Source: Clostridium grantii DSM 8605 (GTDB lineage: Bacteria > Bacillota > Clostridia > Clostridiales > Clostridiaceae). Taken from it: a stretch of DNA of 64,000 nt. The notes beneath the pieces are model-generated. The model saw only the letters and a list, made by a program, of their open reading frames with translations. It was not told the DNA's origin and did no database searches. Position 1 is the first letter of the stretch. Every line of letters starts with the position of its first letter. Below are positions 27,671-36,613 of this stretch, one piece after another. Position numbers and translations under genes: made by a program. The stretch spans positions 12,906-76,905 of the forward strand of contig NZ_FQXM01000020.1 of NCBI RefSeq assembly GCF_900129965.1. Direction: 5' to 3'.

Positions 27671-27681
27671 AAATATATAAT
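27653..27681 (+). promoter_or_regulatory. gltBD promoter
   Basis: TTGAAA (27653-27658), 17 bp, TATAAT (27676-27681), placing the start near 27688 and leaving a leader of about 65 nt. AGGAGGA is well placed before the gltB ATG. Confidence 0.7.
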
Positions 27682-27752
27682 GTTAATTAAACTTATTTGT
27701 ATAAATATAAATAATCGGGGTCTGTTATACAATTTAGTCAGGAGGAATTAAT

Positions 27753-30700
27753 ATGAATGGTAAAAGGGGATTTCCAGAGAAACAAGGTCTTTATGATCCA
27801 CAGTTTGAAAAAGATAATTGTGGGGTAGGATTTATTGCAAATATTAAAGGTGAAAAGAAACATAACATTATTAAAAAAGGTTTAGAAATATTGGCAAACC
27901 TAGATCATCGTGGAGCGGTTGGTGCTGACCCATTAACAGGTGATGGAGCAGGTATAATGGTTCAAATACCAGATGAATTTTTTAGAATCTCTTGTGAAAA
28001 CATAGGTATTGAATTACCGGAAAAAGAGCAATATGCAGTTGGTATGACTTTCTTACCAAAAGAACCAGCACTTAGATATCAATGTGAAGGTATTTTTGAA
28101 AGAGTTGTTGATGAAGAAGGATTAAAGACATTAGGGTGGAGAGATGTTCCTACAGACAATAGAGAAATTGGGGAAACAGCAAAAGGAACTCAACCAATAA
28201 TAAGACAACTTTTTATTGATAGAATGAATTTATCAGAAAAAGAATTTGAAAGAAAGTTATATATTATTAGAAAAAGAACTGAAAATGAAGTTAATAGACT
28301 CTTAGATAGATTAACAGAGTATTTTTATATATGTACATTATCTCATAAAACTATTATTTATAAAGGACTTTTACTTCCTGAACAAATACGCAAGTTTTAT
28401 TTGGATTTAAATGATATAAATTTTAAAAGCGCTATAGCTTTAGTACACCAAAGATTTAGTACAAATACATTTCCAACTTGGGATTTAGCTCAACCATTTA
28501 GATATTTAGCTCATAATGGTGAAATAAACACTATTAGAGGAAATAGAAACTGGATGAATACAAGAGAAGGTGTTTTAAAGTCAGAAACTTTTAATCAAGA
28601 TATAAAAAAATTATTTCCTATTATAACTCCAAATTGTTCCGATTCAGCTTCTTTGGATAATGCATTTGAGTTATTAAAAAATGATGGAAGAGATTCAGCT
28701 CACGCTTTGATGATGTTGATTCCAGAAGCTTGGGAAAATAATAAAGAAATGCCTTCATATAAAAAAGCTTTCTATGAATATCATGGGTCATTAATAGAAC
28801 CTTGGGATGGGCCAGCGGCAGTTTTCTTTAATGATGGAGTAAGAGTTGGAGCTACTTTAGATAGAAATGGTCTTAGACCAGCTAAATATGTAATTACAAA
28901 CAGTGGACAAATCGTTATGGCTTCTGAATATGGGGTACTTAAATTTGCGCCAAGTGAAATTATAGAAAAAGGTAGATTAGAAGCAGGTGAAATGCTTATT
29001 GTAGATACTGCAGTAGGTAAAATATTTAGAGATGAAGAAATTAAAAAAGGTATAGCATTGGAACGACCTTATGAAGAAATTGTTGAAAAATGCAGAAAAT
29101 CTTTAGATGATATAGAAGTTAATTACGAAGGAACAACAGTTCATAAAGATACTATAAAAGAACGACAGCAAGCATTTGGGTATACAATGGAGGATTTAAA
29201 TAAAATACTTAAACATATGGCTGAAAATGCTAAAGAACCTATAGGCTCAATGGGTAATGATACTCCACTTGCAGTATTATCCAATAAACCGCAATTAATG
29301 TTTAATTATTTTAGACAATTGTTTGCTCAAGTAACAAATCCACCTATTGACCCAATAAGAGAAGGAATAGTTATGTCTTTAATGAATTATATTGGTGCTC
29401 AAGATAATATCCTTAAAAGTTCAGTAGATAATAGAACTTTTATAGAGCTTGAATCTCCTATATTATCTAATAAAGATATGAAAAAATTTAAATCTATAAG
29501 AAACAAAGATTTCAAAACAACAACAATACCTATAACTTTTAAAGCAGATAGTGGGATTGAAGGATTTAAAAATGCTTTAGAACTTATATGTGAGAGAGCT
29601 TCAAGAAGAGTTAAAGAAGGATATAACATATTAGTTTTAACAGATAAAAAAGTAGATGGATATGAAGCAGCTATACCAAGTTTACTTGCAGTATCAGCTA
29701 TTCAACATCATTTAATAAAAGAAAAATCTAGATCAAAAATATCTCTTATAATTGAAACAGGAGAAGCTAGAGAAACCACTCATTTTGCTCAATTAATCGC
29801 TTATGGAGCAACGGCTGTTAATCCTTATCTTGCTTTTGAAACTATAAAAGACATGGTAACAGAAAAAGATATAGTTGGAAAAACAGTGGAAGAAGCTGAA
29901 ACTAACTTTATAAAAGCTATTAATAAAGGATTACTTAAAATTCTTTCTAAGATGGGGATTTGTACAGTTCAAAGTTACCATGGAGCTCAGATTTTTGAAG
30001 CATTGGGGTTAAGTAATGAAATAGTAGATAAATATTTCTGTGGAACGCCTACAAGAATAGGTGGAATAGGATTAGATACTATTGCAGAAGAAGTGCTAAT
30101 TCGCCACAAGAAAGCTTTTGATAGATTAAGAAAACCAGTTTCAGAATTAGACGTTGGAGGATTATATGCTTGGAGAAAAACAGGGGAATTTCACTTGTTT
30201 AATCCAGATACTATATATAAACTTCAAGTGTCTTCTAGAGAAAATGATTATAATTTGTATAAAGAGTATGCTGGGTTAATTAATAATCAAAGCAAAAACT
30301 TATGTACAATTAGAGGGTTATTTGAATTTAAAAACTATAATGAAATCCCAATAGAGGAAGTTGAACCAGTAAGTGAAATTTTGAAGAGATTCTGTACAGG
30401 GGCAATGTCTCTAGGCTCTATTAGTAAAGAAGCTCATGAATCTATTGCAATAGCTATGAATAGAATTGGTGCAAGATCAAACTCCGGTGAAGGTGGAGAA
30501 GATGAAAGAAGATTCAAATTAGATGGTAATGGAAATAACAGACGTAGTTCTATAAAACAGGTTGCTTCAGGTAGATTTGGAGTTACAACTAATTATCTTG
30601 TGAATGCAGATGAACTTCAAATAAAAGTTGCTCAAGGAGCAAAACCAGGAGAAGGTGGACATTTACCTGGAAAGAAAGTTAATGAATATATTGCGAAAAT

Positions 30701-32267
30701 AAGACACTCAACACCTGGTATAGATTTGATTTCACCACCGCCACATCACGATATCTATTCTATTGAAGATTTATCACAACTTATTTATGATTTAAAATGT
30801 GTAAATCCAAGTAGCAGAATAAGTGTTAAACTTGTTTCAGAAGTTGGTGTTGGAACAATAGCTGCAGGAGTTGCTAAAGCACATGCTGATGTAATTACTA
30901 TAAGTGGACACGATGGAGGAACAGGAGCAGCACCTTTATCTTCTATAAGAAATGCAGGTATTCCGTGGGAAATAGGATTATCAGAAACTCACCAAGTACT
31001 TTTATTAAATAATTTAAGAAGTAGAGTTAGACTACAAACAGATGGACAAATTAAAACAGGTAGAGATGTGGTTATAGCGGCTTTACTTGGAGCAGAAGAA
31101 TATGGATTTGCAACAACAGCTTTAGTAATCATGGGTTGTACAATGCTAAGACATTGTCATACAAATACTTGTGAAATGGGAGTTGCTACTCAAGATAAAG
31201 ATTTAAGAAAATGCTTCCAAGGAAAACCAGAAGATTTAGTTAACTTCTTTACATTTATTGCTGAAGAGGTAAGAGAATATATGGCTAAACTTGGGTTTAG
31301 AACAATGAATGAAATGATTGGTAGAGTTGATAAAATCAAGACAAAGGATGCGGTTGACCATTGGAAAGCAAATGGACTTGATTTATCAAGAATTTTATAC
31401 AGACCAGATATGCCTAAGAGAATCAAACCTTATTGTGTTATAAAGCAACAACACAAGATTGATAAATCTATGGATCATCATTTAATTTCTGTAGCAGAAC
31501 CTGCTTTAACAAGTAAAAAACAAGTAGTAGGCAGTTTTGAAATTAATAATATAGATAGAACTGTTGGGGCAATGCTTAGTGGTGCTATAGCAAAAACTTA
31601 TGGAGCAAAAGGACTTCCAGAGGATACAATTAAGTTAAACTTCTATGGTTCAGCAGGTCAAAGTTTTGCAGCTTTTGGAATTAATGGATTAACTATGACT
31701 TTAGAAGGGGACGCAAATGATTATGTTTGCAAAGGCTTATCTGGAGCAAAAGTAATACTGAAAACTCCTAAAGATGCAGGATTTAAAGCACAAGAAAATC
31801 ATATTGCTGGTAATACAATATTATATGGAGCAACTAGTGGTAAATTGTTTGTAAATGGATTAGTTGGAGAGCGTTTTGCAGTTAGAAATAGTGGAGCTAT
31901 TGCTGTAGTTGAAGGTGTAGGAGACCATTGTTGTGAATATATGACTGGTGGTAGAGTTGTTGTATTAGGTGAAACAGGTAGAAACTTTGGAGCTGGTATG
32001 AGTGGTGGAATAGCTTATGTATTCCAAAATGACCATTTAGAAGAATCTTGTACTGAACCAATGCTTGAAATACACAGAAAATTAACAGAAGAAGAGTTGG
32101 AAGAAGTGAAAGCACTTGTAGAAGAACATTATCAATACACTGAAAGTGAAAAAGCTAAGAATATATTAGAAAATTGGGATAATAACAAACAAGAATTTGT
32201 AAAATTAATTCCAACAGCTTTCAGAGAAATATTTGAAAAAAATAATAAAAATGAGATGGCTTCATAA
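27753..32267 (+). CDS. gltB: Glutamate synthase large subunit
   Basis: GltB uses glutamine and 2-oxoglutarate to make two glutamates. The 1504-residue protein has a 22-residue propeptide and the glutaminase nucleophile Cys23 in KDNCGVGF. The class II amidotransferase domain follows (HRGAVGADPLTGDGAG, HNGEINT), then the central and FMN domains, the 3Fe-4S motif C-x5-C-x4-C (Cys1129, 1135, 1140 in CTMLRHCHTNTC), and the C-terminal glycine-rich beta-helix (GSAGQSFAAFG, GGRVVVLG). All catalytic features look intact. gltD follows after 14 nt. Regulation probably acts through the two palindromes at the promoter, consistent with control by nitrogen supply in related bacteria. Confidence 0.97.
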   Translation: MNGKRGFPEKQGLYDPQFEKDNCGVGFIANIKGEKKHNIIKKGLEILANLDHRGAVGADPLTGDGAGIMVQIPDEFFRISCENIGIELPEKEQYAVGMTFLPKEPALRYQCEGIFERVVDEEGLKTLGWRDVPTDNREIGETAKGTQPIIRQLFIDRMNLSEKEFERKLYIIRKRTENEVNRLLDRLTEYFYICTLSHKTIIYKGLLLPEQIRKFYLDLNDINFKSAIALVHQRFSTNTFPTWDLAQPFRYLAHNGEINTIRGNRNWMNTREGVLKSETFNQDIKKLFPIITPNCSDSASLDNAFELLKNDGRDSAHALMMLIPEAWENNKEMPSYKKAFYEYHGSLIEPWDGPAAVFFNDGVRVGATLDRNGLRPAKYVITNSGQIVMASEYGVLKFAPSEIIEKGRLEAGEMLIVDTAVGKIFRDEEIKKGIALERPYEEIVEKCRKSLDDIEVNYEGTTVHKDTIKERQQAFGYTMEDLNKILKHMAENAKEPIGSMGNDTPLAVLSNKPQLMFNYFRQLFAQVTNPPIDPIREGIVMSLMNYIGAQDNILKSSVDNRTFIELESPILSNKDMKKFKSIRNKDFKTTTIPITFKADSGIEGFKNALELICERASRRVKEGYNILVLTDKKVDGYEAAIPSLLAVSAIQHHLIKEKSRSKISLIIETGEARETTHFAQLIAYGATAVNPYLAFETIKDMVTEKDIVGKTVEEAETNFIKAINKGLLKILSKMGICTVQSYHGAQIFEALGLSNEIVDKYFCGTPTRIGGIGLDTIAEEVLIRHKKAFDRLRKPVSELDVGGLYAWRKTGEFHLFNPDTIYKLQVSSRENDYNLYKEYAGLINNQSKNLCTIRGLFEFKNYNEIPIEEVEPVSEILKRFCTGAMSLGSISKEAHESIAIAMNRIGARSNSGEGGEDERRFKLDGNGNNRRSSIKQVASGRFGVTTNYLVNADELQIKVAQGAKPGEGGHLPGKKVNEYIAKIRHSTPGIDLISPPPHHDIYSIEDLSQLIYDLKCVNPSSRISVKLVSEVGVGTIAAGVAKAHADVITISGHDGGTGAAPLSSIRNAGIPWEIGLSETHQVLLLNNLRSRVRLQTDGQIKTGRDVVIAALLGAEEYGFATTALVIMGCTMLRHCHTNTCEMGVATQDKDLRKCFQGKPEDLVNFFTFIAEEVREYMAKLGFRTMNEMIGRVDKIKTKDAVDHWKANGLDLSRILYRPDMPKRIKPYCVIKQQHKIDKSMDHHLISVAEPALTSKKQVVGSFEINNIDRTVGAMLSGAIAKTYGAKGLPEDTIKLNFYGSAGQSFAAFGINGLTMTLEGDANDYVCKGLSGAKVILKTPKDAGFKAQENHIAGNTILYGATSGKLFVNGLVGERFAVRNSGAIAVVEGVGDHCCEYMTGGRVVVLGETGRNFGAGMSGGIAYVFQNDHLEESCTEPMLEIHRKLTEEELEEVKALVEEHYQYTESEKAKNILENWDNNKQEFVKLIPTAFREIFEKNNKNEMAS

Positions 32268-32281
32268 GGGGGGTGTGAATA

Positions 32282-33718
32282 ATGGGAAAACTAACGGGAT
32301 TTAAGGAATATAAAAGAAAGAATTTTAAGAAAAGAGATATAAAAGCAAGAGTTGAGGATTATAAAGAAATATATATACCATCTTCAGATGAAGAGCTTCA
32401 AATTCAAGCGGCAAGATGTATGGAGTGCGGAGTTCCTTTCTGTAATTGGGGATGTCCTCTAGGTAATATTATTCCTGATTGGAATGATATGATATATAAA
32501 GATAATTGGGAAAAAGCATTTAAAAGACTTACTCTTACTAATAACTTCCCAGAATTCACAGGTAAAATATGTCCAGCTCCTTGTGAATCATCATGCACAC
32601 TAGGAGTTAACAAACAACCTGTGTCAATTAGAGAAATTGAAGTAAGTATTATAGAAAAAGCTTTTGCAGAAGGATGGATAAAACCAAATCCACCTAAAAT
32701 AAGAACAGGCAAAAAAGTTGCAGTAGTTGGATCAGGTCCAGCAGGGCTTGCTGTTGCAGCTGAATTAAACTCTGTAGGTCATGAAGTTGTGGTTTTTGAA
32801 AGAAATAATGAGATTGGTGGATTATTAAGATATGGTATCCCAGATTTCAAACTTGATAAAGCTGTAGTTCAAAGAAGAGTTGATCTTATGAAAGCTGAAG
32901 GAATAGAATTTAAAGCTGGCGTTAACGTTGGTATTGATGTTAAAGCAGAAGAACTAAAAGAAAACTATGATTCAGTAGTTTTAACAGGGGGATCTACTAT
33001 TCCAAGAGATTTAATCATAAAAGGAAGAGAATTTGAAGGAACTTATTTTGCAATGGACTTTTTAGCAAGTCAAAATAGAAGAGTTTCAGGAGAAAAAATA
33101 GATAAGTTTGATATAACTGCTGAAGGCAAAAATGTACTTGTAATTGGCGGAGGAGATACAGGGTCAGACTGTGTTGGAACTTCCGTAAGACATAAAGCTA
33201 AAAAAGTATATCAATTTGAAATTCTTCCAAAACCACCAGAAGAAAGAGATCCTTCAACACCTTGGCCATTATATCCAAAAGCATTAAAAACTACAACTTC
33301 TCATGAAGAAGGTTGTGAAAGACAGTGGAGCGTGGCTACCAAAGAGATATTTGGAAAAGATGGTAAGGTAACTGGAGTTAAAGCTGTTAAAGTGGAATGG
33401 TCAAAAGATGAAAATGGAAGATTTACTATGTCAGAAGTAAAAGATAGTGAATTTGAATTTGAAGTAGACTTGGTTTTAATTGCTATGGGATTCGTACATC
33501 CACAGCAAGAAGGACTTTTAAATGACTTAGGATTAAAATATGATGGAAGAGGAAATGTTTTCTCAGATGAGAATCATATGACTTCCGAAAAAGGAATATT
33601 CACTGCAGGAGATATGAAAAACGGACAGTCTCTTGTAGTTAGAGCAATCTCAGATGGTAGAAAAACAGCTAAGTTTGTTGATGAATACTTGATGGGAGAA
33701 AGCTATTTAAATGGATAA
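32282..33718 (+). CDS. gltD: Glutamate synthase small subunit
   Basis: GltD passes electrons from NAD(P)H through FAD and 4Fe-4S clusters to GltB. The 478-residue protein has N-terminal cysteines CMECGVPFCNWGCPLGN and CPAPCESSCTLG for two 4Fe-4S clusters. Its FAD motif is GSGPAGLAVAAEL with GGLLRYGIPDFKLDK. The second Rossmann motif, VIGGGDTGSDC, is for NAD(P)H, and GIFTAGDM ends the FAD domain. GGGGGGTG precedes the ATG. It forms an operon with gltB and ends at a strong terminator. Confidence 0.97.
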   Translation: MGKLTGFKEYKRKNFKKRDIKARVEDYKEIYIPSSDEELQIQAARCMECGVPFCNWGCPLGNIIPDWNDMIYKDNWEKAFKRLTLTNNFPEFTGKICPAPCESSCTLGVNKQPVSIREIEVSIIEKAFAEGWIKPNPPKIRTGKKVAVVGSGPAGLAVAAELNSVGHEVVVFERNNEIGGLLRYGIPDFKLDKAVVQRRVDLMKAEGIEFKAGVNVGIDVKAEELKENYDSVVLTGGSTIPRDLIIKGREFEGTYFAMDFLASQNRRVSGEKIDKFDITAEGKNVLVIGGGDTGSDCVGTSVRHKAKKVYQFEILPKPPEERDPSTPWPLYPKALKTTTSHEEGCERQWSVATKEIFGKDGKVTGVKAVKVEWSKDENGRFTMSEVKDSEFEFEVDLVLIAMGFVHPQQEGLLNDLGLKYDGRGNVFSDENHMTSEKGIFTAGDMKNGQSLVVRAISDGRKTAKFVDEYLMGESYLNG

Positions 33719-33725
33719 TAAAATG

Positions 33726-33753
33726 AGTGCAGCTATTAGCTGCACTTTTTTTA
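33726..33753 (+). terminator. gltBD terminator
   Basis: A perfect 9-bp GC-rich stem AGTGCAGCT / AGCTGCACT with a 3-nt loop is followed by a run of T. Confidence 0.92.
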
Positions 33754-33854
33754 TAGTATAGGAATTTATAAATTCTATCCTATAGCGTTGGGAAAAAAGC
33801 ATATATGCCTTTGTTCTTGTATTCAAAAATAACACATAATCATAAAATTTGATA

Positions 33855-33928
33855 ATTAACTTAATCGTAATTAACTTAATTACGGTTAAGTATTTTGCTA
33901 TAAGGTTATAATTATATTTATAAAGCAG
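33855..33928 (+). repeat. Duplicated control region, copy 1
   Basis: Two blocks, 20 bp (33855-33874) and 22 bp (33907-33928), are identical to 34946-34965 and 34997-35018, with diverged sequence between. The second block holds TATAAT. The -35 and palindrome are degraded relative to copy 2. It looks like a second, decayed copy of the promoter of the ATPase gene at 35034. The rest of the 33719-34038 gap holds the gltBD terminator and the hepT promoter. Confidence 0.65.
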
Positions 33929-33960
33929 CTCTGGATAAGATGAAAAATTTTGATAGCACG

Positions 33961-33989
33961 TTGTTAACGAGAACTGTTTTGTATATAAT
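33961..33989 (+). promoter_or_regulatory. Promoter of the hepT-mntA pair
   Basis: TTGTTA (33961-33966), 17 bp, TATAAT (33984-33989), about 50 bp before hepT. Confidence 0.65.
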
Positions 33990-34038
33990 TATAGTATGAG
34001 TATAGATATTTTATTTTTATGAAAGCAGGTATTAAATT

Positions 34039-34446
34039 ATGGATTTAAATATTAATGACGATATACGTTGGAAACAACGATATTCAAATTTCATAAAAGC
34101 TACTTCACAATTAACTGAATTTATTCAGAAAGATGAATTAAATAAATTTGAAGTTCAAGGTTTGATTCAATGTTTTGAATATACTTTTGAATTAGCATGG
34201 AAAACTATGAAGGATTATCTTGAAATAGAAGGATTTGAAGTGAAAAGTCCTAGATCTGCTATACAAGTTGCTTTTCAAACTGGGTTAATTATTGAAGGCC
34301 ATATGTGGATAGATGCACTACAAAAAAGAAATTTAATGGCACACACATATAATGAAGATTATGCAATAGAAGCTGAAAACCTAATCAAAACTCACTATTA
34401 TCCATTGATAAAAAATCTTGAATCTAAATTGAGGGATGAAATATGA
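34039..34446 (+). CDS. hepT: HEPN-family toxin HepT-like (HI0074 type)
   Basis: This 135-residue helical protein is of the 'nucleotidyltransferase substrate-binding, HI0074' group. The HEPN RNase motif R-x4-H is present as Arg97...His102 in QKRNLMAHTY, with Tyr104 in the place that MntA adenylylates in characterised pairs. In Shewanella HepT/MntA the toxin cleaves RNA and is silenced by stepwise AMP addition to that Tyr. AAGCAGGTA lies before the ATG, and the 3' end overlaps mntA by 4 nt (ATGA). Together they form a type VII toxin-antitoxin module that may act in plasmid/island maintenance or phage defence. Confidence 0.85.
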   Translation: MDLNINDDIRWKQRYSNFIKATSQLTEFIQKDELNKFEVQGLIQCFEYTFELAWKTMKDYLEIEGFEVKSPRSAIQVAFQTGLIIEGHMWIDALQKRNLMAHTYNEDYAIEAENLIKTHYYPLIKNLESKLRDEI

Positions 34447-34748
34447 AGTTTGGATTAAGACAAATTGATTTACAATATATAATTTCTACCATTAGTAATA
34501 TTGATGAAATAGAAAAAGCAATAATATTTGGATCAAGAGCAAAAGGTAATTATAAACAAGGTTCAGATATAGATATAGCTATTGTTGGTGAGAAGATAAA
34601 TTTTAGTGTAGTAGCCAGGCTTCATTCTATGCTTGAAGAATTTAGTCCAACGCCATATTTTTTTGATATTGTTGATTTTACACATTTAGAGCATAAAGAT
34701 TTAAGTGAACATATTCAAAGGGTTGGGCAGATTATTTATGAGAGATAG
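34443..34748 (+). CDS. mntA: MNT-family nucleotidyltransferase antitoxin MntA-like
   Basis: This 101-residue minimal nucleotidyltransferase carries the signature G30-S31-x10-D42-x-D44 (GSRAKGNYKQGSDID), which binds Mg-ATP. Family knowledge makes it the antitoxin that adenylylates the HEPN partner. It overlaps hepT by 4 nt, so the two are translationally coupled. The C-terminus (HIQRVGQIIYER) looks natural and complete. Immediately after its stop comes a fragment of an ABC ATPase, so its right flank is a recombination junction. Confidence 0.85.
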   Translation: MKFGLRQIDLQYIISTISNIDEIEKAIIFGSRAKGNYKQGSDIDIAIVGEKINFSVVARLHSMLEEFSPTPYFFDIVDFTHLEHKDLSEHIQRVGQIIYER

Positions 34749-34923
34749 AAGTAAAAAGAAAGTTAAAAAGTATTCATTAGGTATGAAACAAAGGCTGGGA
34801 ATTGCTCAAGCTATTATGGAAAATCCTAAAATAATTATATTGGATGAGCTAATGAATGGGCTGGACAAATTGCAAGTTGATACGCTTATCCTAGTGAAGG
34901 AAATTTATAATAAGAGTAGCTGA
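34749..34923 (+). pseudogene. ABC transporter ATPase fragment
   Basis: About 58 codons from the middle of an ABC ATPase remain: the signature (YSLGMKQRLGIAQAI) through Walker B with a P-to-L change (IIILDELMNGLD). The P-loop half and the switch-His end are missing. It starts immediately after the mntA stop and has no good start of its own; a frame from 34705 runs through mntA in another phase. It is a remnant trapped between the HEPN/MNT pair and the next control region. Confidence 0.8.
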
Positions 34924-34934
34924 ATTTCAAAACT

Positions 34935-35002
34935 ACTTAATCAAGATTAACTTAATCGTAATTAAGTTAATCTTGATTAAGTGGTTTATTTTAGGGTATA
35001 AT
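34935..35002 (+). promoter_or_regulatory. 22-bp perfect palindrome overlapping a promoter
   Basis: A perfect inverted repeat with 22-bp arms (34935-34956 and 34961-34982) and a 4-nt centre CGTA is built from TTAATC/GATTAA sub-repeats. Its right arm covers a -35 (TTGATT, 34973-34978) that pairs over 18 bp with TATAAT (34997-35002). That is an operator layout, although an RNA hairpin role cannot be excluded. A decayed copy is at 33855-33928. Confidence 0.75.
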
Positions 35003-35033
35003 TATATTTATAAAGCAGTTGGAGGAGATAAAT

Positions 35034-36431
35034 ATGTTTATAGCCAGAAATATTGAAATTGATAGATTAAATAAACTATATATAGAAAATAAATTTCAAT
35101 TTATTGTTATGTACGGTAGAAGAAGAGTTGGCAAGACTAGACTTCTAATTGAATTTTGTAAAGGAAAGGAATATATTTTTTTTGCTGCAGAAGAATATAA
35201 TGATAAAATGGGATTAGAACGATTTTCTAGAGCGATTTTGGAATATTTTGATTTGGCAAAATTTATGCCATCATTTGAGAATTGGGAAAAAGCTTTTAAG
35301 TTTTTAGCAAGTAAAAGCACTGAGAAACAAATTGTTTTAGTTATTGATGAATTTCCTTATTTAGTAACCTCAAATAAAAGTTTAACATCAATATTGCAAA
35401 ATTTAATTGATCACACGCTAAAAGATTCAAAATTGTATATTGTGATTTGTGGTTCATCAATGAGTTTTATGGAAAAAGAAGTACTTTCTTATAAAAGTCC
35501 TTTGTATGGCAGAAGAACCGCTCAGCTTAAAATAGAGCCTTTTGATTTTTTTGATAGTATAAAATTTTTCCCCAATAGAGAATTTGATGAAAAGGTAAAA
35601 GCCTATGGGGTATTAGGTGGTATACCTCAATATTTATTAAAATTTGAAGAAAGTAAATCCATTGAAGAAAACATAAAAGAGCATTTATTAGAAAAAATAA
35701 GTTATTTACATGAGGAACCATTGAATTTATTGAAGCAGGAACTAAGAGAGCCAGCTATATATAATTCAATAATTGAAGCAATAGCTTTAGGGTATAGTAA
35801 ATCCAATGAAATTTCCACTAAAATTGGAGAAGATTCTAGTAAGAGCGCTAATTATTTAAAATCCTTAATAGAGCTACAATTAGTAAAAAAACAAGTGCCT
35901 GTTGGTGAAAAAGATAATTCTAGAAAAACTATATATAAACTAAAGGACAATCTGTTTAAATTCTGGTATAGATTTATATTCAGTAATATAAGTCTTATTG
36001 ACCAAGAAATGATAGAGTATACTTATGATAAAAAAATTGAGCCTTATTTTAGTGACTACCTGGGAGGAATTTTTGAAGATATATGCATAGATTATTTAAT
36101 AAGAAAGAATAAGAAATTTCAATTGCCCTTTGTGTTTGAAAAAATAGGCGGTTGGTGGGGAAATAATCCAATTAAAAAGCAGCAAGAAGAGATAGATATT
36201 CTTGCTATTGGGGAGGATAATGCTTTAATTGGAGAGTGTAAATGGAAAAATGAAAAGCTAGGTATGAAAGTTGTAAATGACTTAATAGAAAAAGCAAGTA
36301 TTCTACCATACACAAATAAATATTATATATTTTTTTCTAAGAGTGGTTTTACTTGTGAAGTTGAGAAATTTGCCCATGATAATGAAAATATACTATTAAA
36401 AGAATTCGATAATAATAGCAATAAAATATAA
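35034..36431 (+). CDS. P-loop ATPase with DUF234-type nuclease-like C-terminus
   Basis: This 465-residue protein has an archaeal-type P-loop ATPase (MYGRRRVGKTRLL at 26-38, LVIDEFPYLV as Walker B, ICGSSMSFM as sensor), a winged-helix section, and a C-terminal DUF234 region. That region has a PD-(D/E)XK-like core: Asp388 in EEIDILAI and Glu401-x-Lys403 in IGECKW. The family is common in archaea and clostridia and its role is unknown; mobile-element or defence functions have been suggested. A TTG at 35019 extends the frame but lies next to the GGAGGAG binding site, so ATG 35034 is used. Transcription probably starts from the palindrome-bearing promoter. Confidence 0.82.
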   Translation: MFIARNIEIDRLNKLYIENKFQFIVMYGRRRVGKTRLLIEFCKGKEYIFFAAEEYNDKMGLERFSRAILEYFDLAKFMPSFENWEKAFKFLASKSTEKQIVLVIDEFPYLVTSNKSLTSILQNLIDHTLKDSKLYIVICGSSMSFMEKEVLSYKSPLYGRRTAQLKIEPFDFFDSIKFFPNREFDEKVKAYGVLGGIPQYLLKFEESKSIEENIKEHLLEKISYLHEEPLNLLKQELREPAIYNSIIEAIALGYSKSNEISTKIGEDSSKSANYLKSLIELQLVKKQVPVGEKDNSRKTIYKLKDNLFKFWYRFIFSNISLIDQEMIEYTYDKKIEPYFSDYLGGIFEDICIDYLIRKNKKFQLPFVFEKIGGWWGNNPIKKQQEEIDILAIGEDNALIGECKWKNEKLGMKVVNDLIEKASILPYTNKYYIFFSKSGFTCEVEKFAHDNENILLKEFDNNSNKI

Positions 36432-36438
36432 GTATGAG

Positions 36439-36478
36439 AGTAACCAATAGAGAGAGAAAACTATTGGTTGCTTTTTAT
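36439..36478 (+). terminator. Rho-independent terminator
   Basis: A 12-bp stem AGTAACCAATAG / CTATTGGTTGCT (36439-36450 and 36461-36472) is followed by TTTTTATT. A second 10-bp hairpin without a T-run lies at 36485-36518. Confidence 0.8.
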
Positions 36479-36613
36479 TAGTAAAAAGAGAGTTATTTGT
36501 AATCAAACAACTCTCTTTACATTTTCTTTACGAATATTAAAGATTTCTTCAAACTTTTAATATATTATATATATAAACTACTACTTTAAGAAGTTTATAG
36601 GAGGAAATACTCA

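Larger units (their letters stand above)
27192..27752. other. Long A+T-rich intergenic region upstream of gltB
   Basis: This 561-bp region lies between the divergent sspH and gltB genes. From about 27230 to 27600 only A+T-rich, low-complexity sequence is seen. The last 120 bp carry the gltB promoter and two palindromes. No T-box, riboswitch or gene was recognised. Confidence 0.5.

Noticed and set aside
34705..34749. Possible start (MNIFKG...) of the ABC fragment inside mntA
   Set aside because: It runs through mntA in another phase and the residues before 34749 have no ABC similarity, so the fragment is treated as a remnant only.
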